The notes under the pieces are model-generated. The model made no database searches, was not told where the DNA came from, and saw only the letters and a list, made by a program, of their open reading frames with translations. Shown here piece after piece: positions 60,722-64,000 of a stretch of DNA of 64,000 nucleotides (its first letter is position 1; every line of letters starts with the position of its first letter). Made by a program: the position numbers and the translations under genes. The DNA comes from Tunicatimonas pelagia (GTDB lineage Bacteria; Bacteroidota; Bacteroidia; Cytophagales; Cyclobacteriaceae): the NCBI RefSeq assembly GCF_030506325.1, contig NZ_CP120683.1, positions 3,423,001 to 3,487,000 of the forward strand. Reading direction: 5' to 3'.

Positions 60722-63700
60722 GAAAGGTCGTAGAGTTTTTTGTCCGTTATCCCATTTGGGCGAATGCCATTTTGGTGACTATCATCATCTTTGGCGTACT
60801 GGGGTACCTGAGTATTAACAAGTCCTTTTTCCCCGAATTACCCGCCAACCGTATCGCCGTTCGGGTAACCTATCCGGGAGCTTCCCCGGAGGAAATGGAA
60901 GAAGGAATCACCATTAAAGTGGAAGAATCCCTGAAAGGAATTACGGGGATTGAAGAAGTAACCTCTACCTCATCCGAAAACTCGGCAACCGTTAATATTG
61001 AAACCCGCGATGGCTACGATATTGACGAAGTACTGGCTGAAGTAAAAAATGCTGTAGATGGAATCCCTTCCTATCCGGTAGGTGCGGAGCCACCCATTGT
61101 GGTTAAAGACCGGAGTAGCTTCAGTTCCAGTGCTGCTTTTCTCACCCTGCGAGGTCCCGCTGATCTAAAAGCCCTCAAGCAAAAGGCTGAGCAGATTGAA
61201 GATGATATGCTCAATTCCGGAGAAATTTCGCAGGTAGATATTTTTGGGTATCCGCCGTTAGAAATCTCTATTGAGGTGAACGAAGCCACTTTACAACGTT
61301 ACGATCTTACCTTCGCTCAAGTGGCCAACGCGGTGCGCTTCAATAATCGGGATATTTCGGGCGGTTCAATTAAAACCTCAGAAGAAGAAATTCGCATTCG
61401 GGCCAACTCCCGGGAATATGCGCCCGAAGAAATTGGGCGGATTATTCTGCGAGCGAACCCTGACGGTAGCAACCTACTGCTAAAAGACATTGCTAACATT
61501 AAATTCCAGTTTGCCGATACGCCTAACAAAACGTTCTCTAACGGGCAAATGGCAATATCCATTAATGTGCGAAAGCTGCCGGAGGAAGATCTTCAGGAGA
61601 TTTCAGCGTTTATAGGAGACTATATGGAAAAGTTTGATGCTGAAAACGAAAACTTCGAACTTATTGCCAGCTTCGATTTCAATACTTTGCTTCAGCAGCG
61701 GATCAGCCTACTTACTAATAATGGTCTGGTAGGACTGAGCTTGGTGCTGGTCGCCTTGGGTTTATTCCTGAGTTTACGACTTTCATTCTGGGTAGCCATT
61801 GGTATTCCGATGTCGTTTTTAGGCATGTTCATCGTCGGCGGACTGGTAGGCATAACGGTTAATATGCTGTCGCTCTTCGGTATGATATTGGTGATTGGAA
61901 TTCTAGTAGATGATGGTATTGTGATTGCCGAAAATATCTACACACACAAGGAGATGGGCAAAGGCCCAGTTCAGGCGGCAGTAGATGGTACGATGGAAGT
62001 GCTTCCCGCGGTGTTTACTTCGGTAATGACGACGATCATTGCCTTTATTCCACTGATGTTGCTAGATAACCAAGGCTTTACAACCGAAATGTCTATTGTG
62101 GTGATTGCTTGTCTGGCCTTCTCGCTGGTGGAAGCGTTTTTTGTACTACCTTCTCACTTGGCAACTGGTAAAGCTGAAGATGCTGATCACAAACCCAAGA
62201 AAGACCGTATCCGGGGTGGGTTAGATAAGGGAATTAAGTATCTGCGAGATAATATTTACGGTGGGGTGCTTCGGTTGCTAATTCAGTGGCGATGGGTTTC
62301 ATTTGCTGTTCCTCTCTTCATCATCATGGTCGTATGGGGTATGATTAAGGGTGGGTTAATTATGTATACCATTTTTCCTTCTATTCCCTTCGATGACTTT
62401 GAAGTATCGCTGGTGCTGAACCCCGGAACCCGGGAGAGTATTACCGAAGATTATCTGCGCCGCTTTGAAAACGCTATCTGGGAAGTAAACGAAGAGATTA
62501 AAGAAGATCGGGGCGATGATCAATCTTTGATTGAGATTGTAAGTCTGAATGTGGGCAGTAGTGGCGGACGAGGTGCAGCTGAGCGGGGTAGTCATGCCGG
62601 TCATTTACGAGTAGACTTAGCTAATTTAGAGCGGGTAGAAGACATCTCCAGCTTTGAGATTGCTAACCGCGTACGTCAGAAAATTGGTGCCGTACCCGAA
62701 GCTCAGAAGTTTAGCGTAGGCGGACAAAACCGCTTCGGAACGCCATTTTCATTGGCACTACTAGGTAACGATTTTGAAAGTTTGATGGCGGCCAAAGAAG
62801 AGGCTAAAGCGGAAATTATGGCATTGGCCTCACTAAAGGATATTAAAGACAATACTGCTACTGGACAGCGGGAAATCCAGCTAGAATTACGTCCACAGGC
62901 GTACTTCTTAGGGTTTTCTCAGCAAGATATTACCAGCCAAATTCGTCAGGCATTTTTTGGTGAAGAAGCTCAGCGGTTGATTATTGGTACCGACGAAGTG
63001 CGGGTATGGGTACGCTACCCGGAAGAAGACCGCCTGACTATATCCCAGATGGAAGCTATGCGGATTAAAGACGGTCAAGGTAATGAATATCCTCTGCGAG
63101 AGCTGGCCGACTACAACATTGAGCGAGGTGTAATGAATATTAACCACTTCAACGGCAAGCGAGAAGTTCGTCTCGAGGCAGATTTGGTTGATCCCTACGA
63201 GCCGGTTCCACCCATTATTGAGAAGGTGCAGACCGAAATTCTTCCGCCTATTTTGGCGAAATACCCTAGCGTCACCTATTCGTTCGAGGGGCAATCTCGG
63301 CGTTCGGCGCGCACATTCGACTCGTTTATTAAGGTATTTCCCACGGCCTTCATTATGATGATTCTAGTGATTACCCTTTCGTTTCGCTCACTTTACCAAG
63401 CTATTTTAGTGCTATTACTCATTCCCCTGGGTTTGGTTTGTGCGGCTATTGGCCACGGTATTCACGGGCAGCCTATTTCTACGCTTAGTATGTACGGTAT
63501 GATTGCCCTGTCGGGAGTAATTATCAACGATGCGGTAGTAATGCTGGATAAGTATAATCAGAACCTTCGGGATGGTATGCGAGTGGAAGAAGCTGCTTTT
63601 GGAGCAGGTATTGCTCGTTTTAGGGCGATTTTACTCACATCAATTACCACCGTAGTCGGGTTGTATCCGTTGATTCTGGAGAAGAGTTTTCAGGCGCAAT

Positions 63701-63930
63701 TCCTGGTTCCGATGGCTATCTCGGTAGCCTACGGAGTTATGCTCGGTACACTCATGATTCTACTTTTCTTCCCTGTGATTATTCTGGTTTTTAACGACGT
63801 TAAGCTGTACATCAACAAAGGCTTCCGAAAGGTGAAACACTTCATGAGTCCGGATGAGCCTTACGAATCTCCTGACCACGAAGATGTAGAACCCGCCATT
63901 CGCGAACAACGCCGCTTGCAACAAGCCTGA
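60718..63930 (+). CDS. RND-family efflux permease
   Basis: 1070 residues of the AcrB/MdtB superfamily with two sets of one plus five membrane helices around large periplasmic loops. The first helix is followed by FPELPANRIAVRVTYPGASPEEMEEGI. The proton-relay Asp pair is in helix 4 (GILVDDGIVIAEN, near 397). GVIINDAVVML is the matching motif in the second half. It forms a pump with the adaptor encoded just upstream. No TolC-type outer-membrane factor is in this window. Substrates cannot be told from the sequence. Confidence 0.93.
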   Translation: MRKVVEFFVRYPIWANAILVTIIIFGVLGYLSINKSFFPELPANRIAVRVTYPGASPEEMEEGITIKVEESLKGITGIEEVTSTSSENSATVNIETRDGYDIDEVLAEVKNAVDGIPSYPVGAEPPIVVKDRSSFSSSAAFLTLRGPADLKALKQKAEQIEDDMLNSGEISQVDIFGYPPLEISIEVNEATLQRYDLTFAQVANAVRFNNRDISGGSIKTSEEEIRIRANSREYAPEEIGRIILRANPDGSNLLLKDIANIKFQFADTPNKTFSNGQMAISINVRKLPEEDLQEISAFIGDYMEKFDAENENFELIASFDFNTLLQQRISLLTNNGLVGLSLVLVALGLFLSLRLSFWVAIGIPMSFLGMFIVGGLVGITVNMLSLFGMILVIGILVDDGIVIAENIYTHKEMGKGPVQAAVDGTMEVLPAVFTSVMTTIIAFIPLMLLDNQGFTTEMSIVVIACLAFSLVEAFFVLPSHLATGKAEDADHKPKKDRIRGGLDKGIKYLRDNIYGGVLRLLIQWRWVSFAVPLFIIMVVWGMIKGGLIMYTIFPSIPFDDFEVSLVLNPGTRESITEDYLRRFENAIWEVNEEIKEDRGDDQSLIEIVSLNVGSSGGRGAAERGSHAGHLRVDLANLERVEDISSFEIANRVRQKIGAVPEAQKFSVGGQNRFGTPFSLALLGNDFESLMAAKEEAKAEIMALASLKDIKDNTATGQREIQLELRPQAYFLGFSQQDITSQIRQAFFGEEAQRLIIGTDEVRVWVRYPEEDRLTISQMEAMRIKDGQGNEYPLRELADYNIERGVMNINHFNGKREVRLEADLVDPYEPVPPIIEKVQTEILPPILAKYPSVTYSFEGQSRRSARTFDSFIKVFPTAFIMMILVITLSFRSLYQAILVLLLIPLGLVCAAIGHGIHGQPISTLSMYGMIALSGVIINDAVVMLDKYNQNLRDGMRVEEAAFGAGIARFRAILLTSITTVVGLYPLILEKSFQAQFLVPMAISVAYGVMLGTLMILLFFPVIILVFNDVKLYINKGFRKVKHFMSPDEPYESPDHEDVEPAIREQRRLQQA

Positions 63931-64000
63931 TGGAAATGTGGAATATGAAATGAGCAATGTGAAATTTGCGCTGAAATAAAAAATGTGGAAAACCAAGATA

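Noticed and set aside
63983-64000. Start of a next gene (ATG at 63983)
   Set aside because: Only six codons are visible and the surrounding DNA is repetitive (AATGTGGAA, AATGTGAAA); not enough to call.

Overview
The window reads as chromosomal DNA of a marine-type member of the Bacteroidota, most likely Cytophagales-like (inference). The evidence is: several matches to the Bacteroidota promoter pattern TTTG-N(18-21)-TAnnTTTG (1475, 4629, 11230, 53388); many small outer-membrane beta-barrels; an Oar-like TonB-dependent receptor; a type IX secretion (T9SS) C-terminal sorting domain (28386-30761); many lipoproteins; and almost no Shine-Dalgarno sequences. I found no rRNA, tRNA or CRISPR array.

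Layout. 1-9 kb: the tail of a Crp/Fnr regulator, an NmrA-like reductase, uvrA, then a barrel protein paired with a large lipoprotein carrying GxGY repeats, and a PD-(D/E)XK (Rpn-type) gene. 9-13 kb: type II NADH dehydrogenase, two barrels, hemW. 13-27 kb: a dispersed molybdenum cofactor region (mogA, moeA, moaC, moaE, moaD, moaA) interleaved with a serine hydrolase, lipoproteins, an M20 peptidase, an OmpA protein and a response regulator. Within it, a sulfotransferase and a class IV aminotransferase follow moaD-moaE as if in one operon. 27-37 kb: exported enzymes (porin, T9SS esterase with PKD-like domains, Tat-exported alpha/alpha-toroid protein, metallophosphoesterase with a CBM9-like tail), a DUF3109 protein and a D-aminoacylase-like lipoprotein.

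37.3-42.2 kb is the accessory region. An IS66-family element (37332-39849, perfect 8-bp target duplication ACTTTAGG) has landed inside a PIN-domain toxin gene whose two halves can be rejoined in frame. The IS carries a diverged extra copy of its own left end. Upstream on the same strand lie the surviving antitoxin and a complete DarT/DarG module, so two toxin-antitoxin systems sit head to tail, one intact and one destroyed.

42.5-64 kb: a helical hypothetical protein; a GntR-MFS-lyxose isomerase-TIM barrel sugar operon with a 21-bp palindromic operator; an M28 peptidase; a lipoprotein; an Oar-like receptor whose promoter spacer holds a palindrome; a purine nucleoside uptake and deamination group (NUP family, DUF6624, ADGF deaminase); a class A beta-lactamase-like protein; a lipoprotein serpin with a probable P1 Arg; and an RND efflux pair.

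Several intergenic regions hold structured repeats: a 165-bp MITE-like palindrome (34611), a REP-like hairpin (43292), a structured element inside the sugar operon (44462) and an octamer microsatellite that touches the mogA start codon (13265). All functional calls rest on reading motifs by eye; no database search was run.
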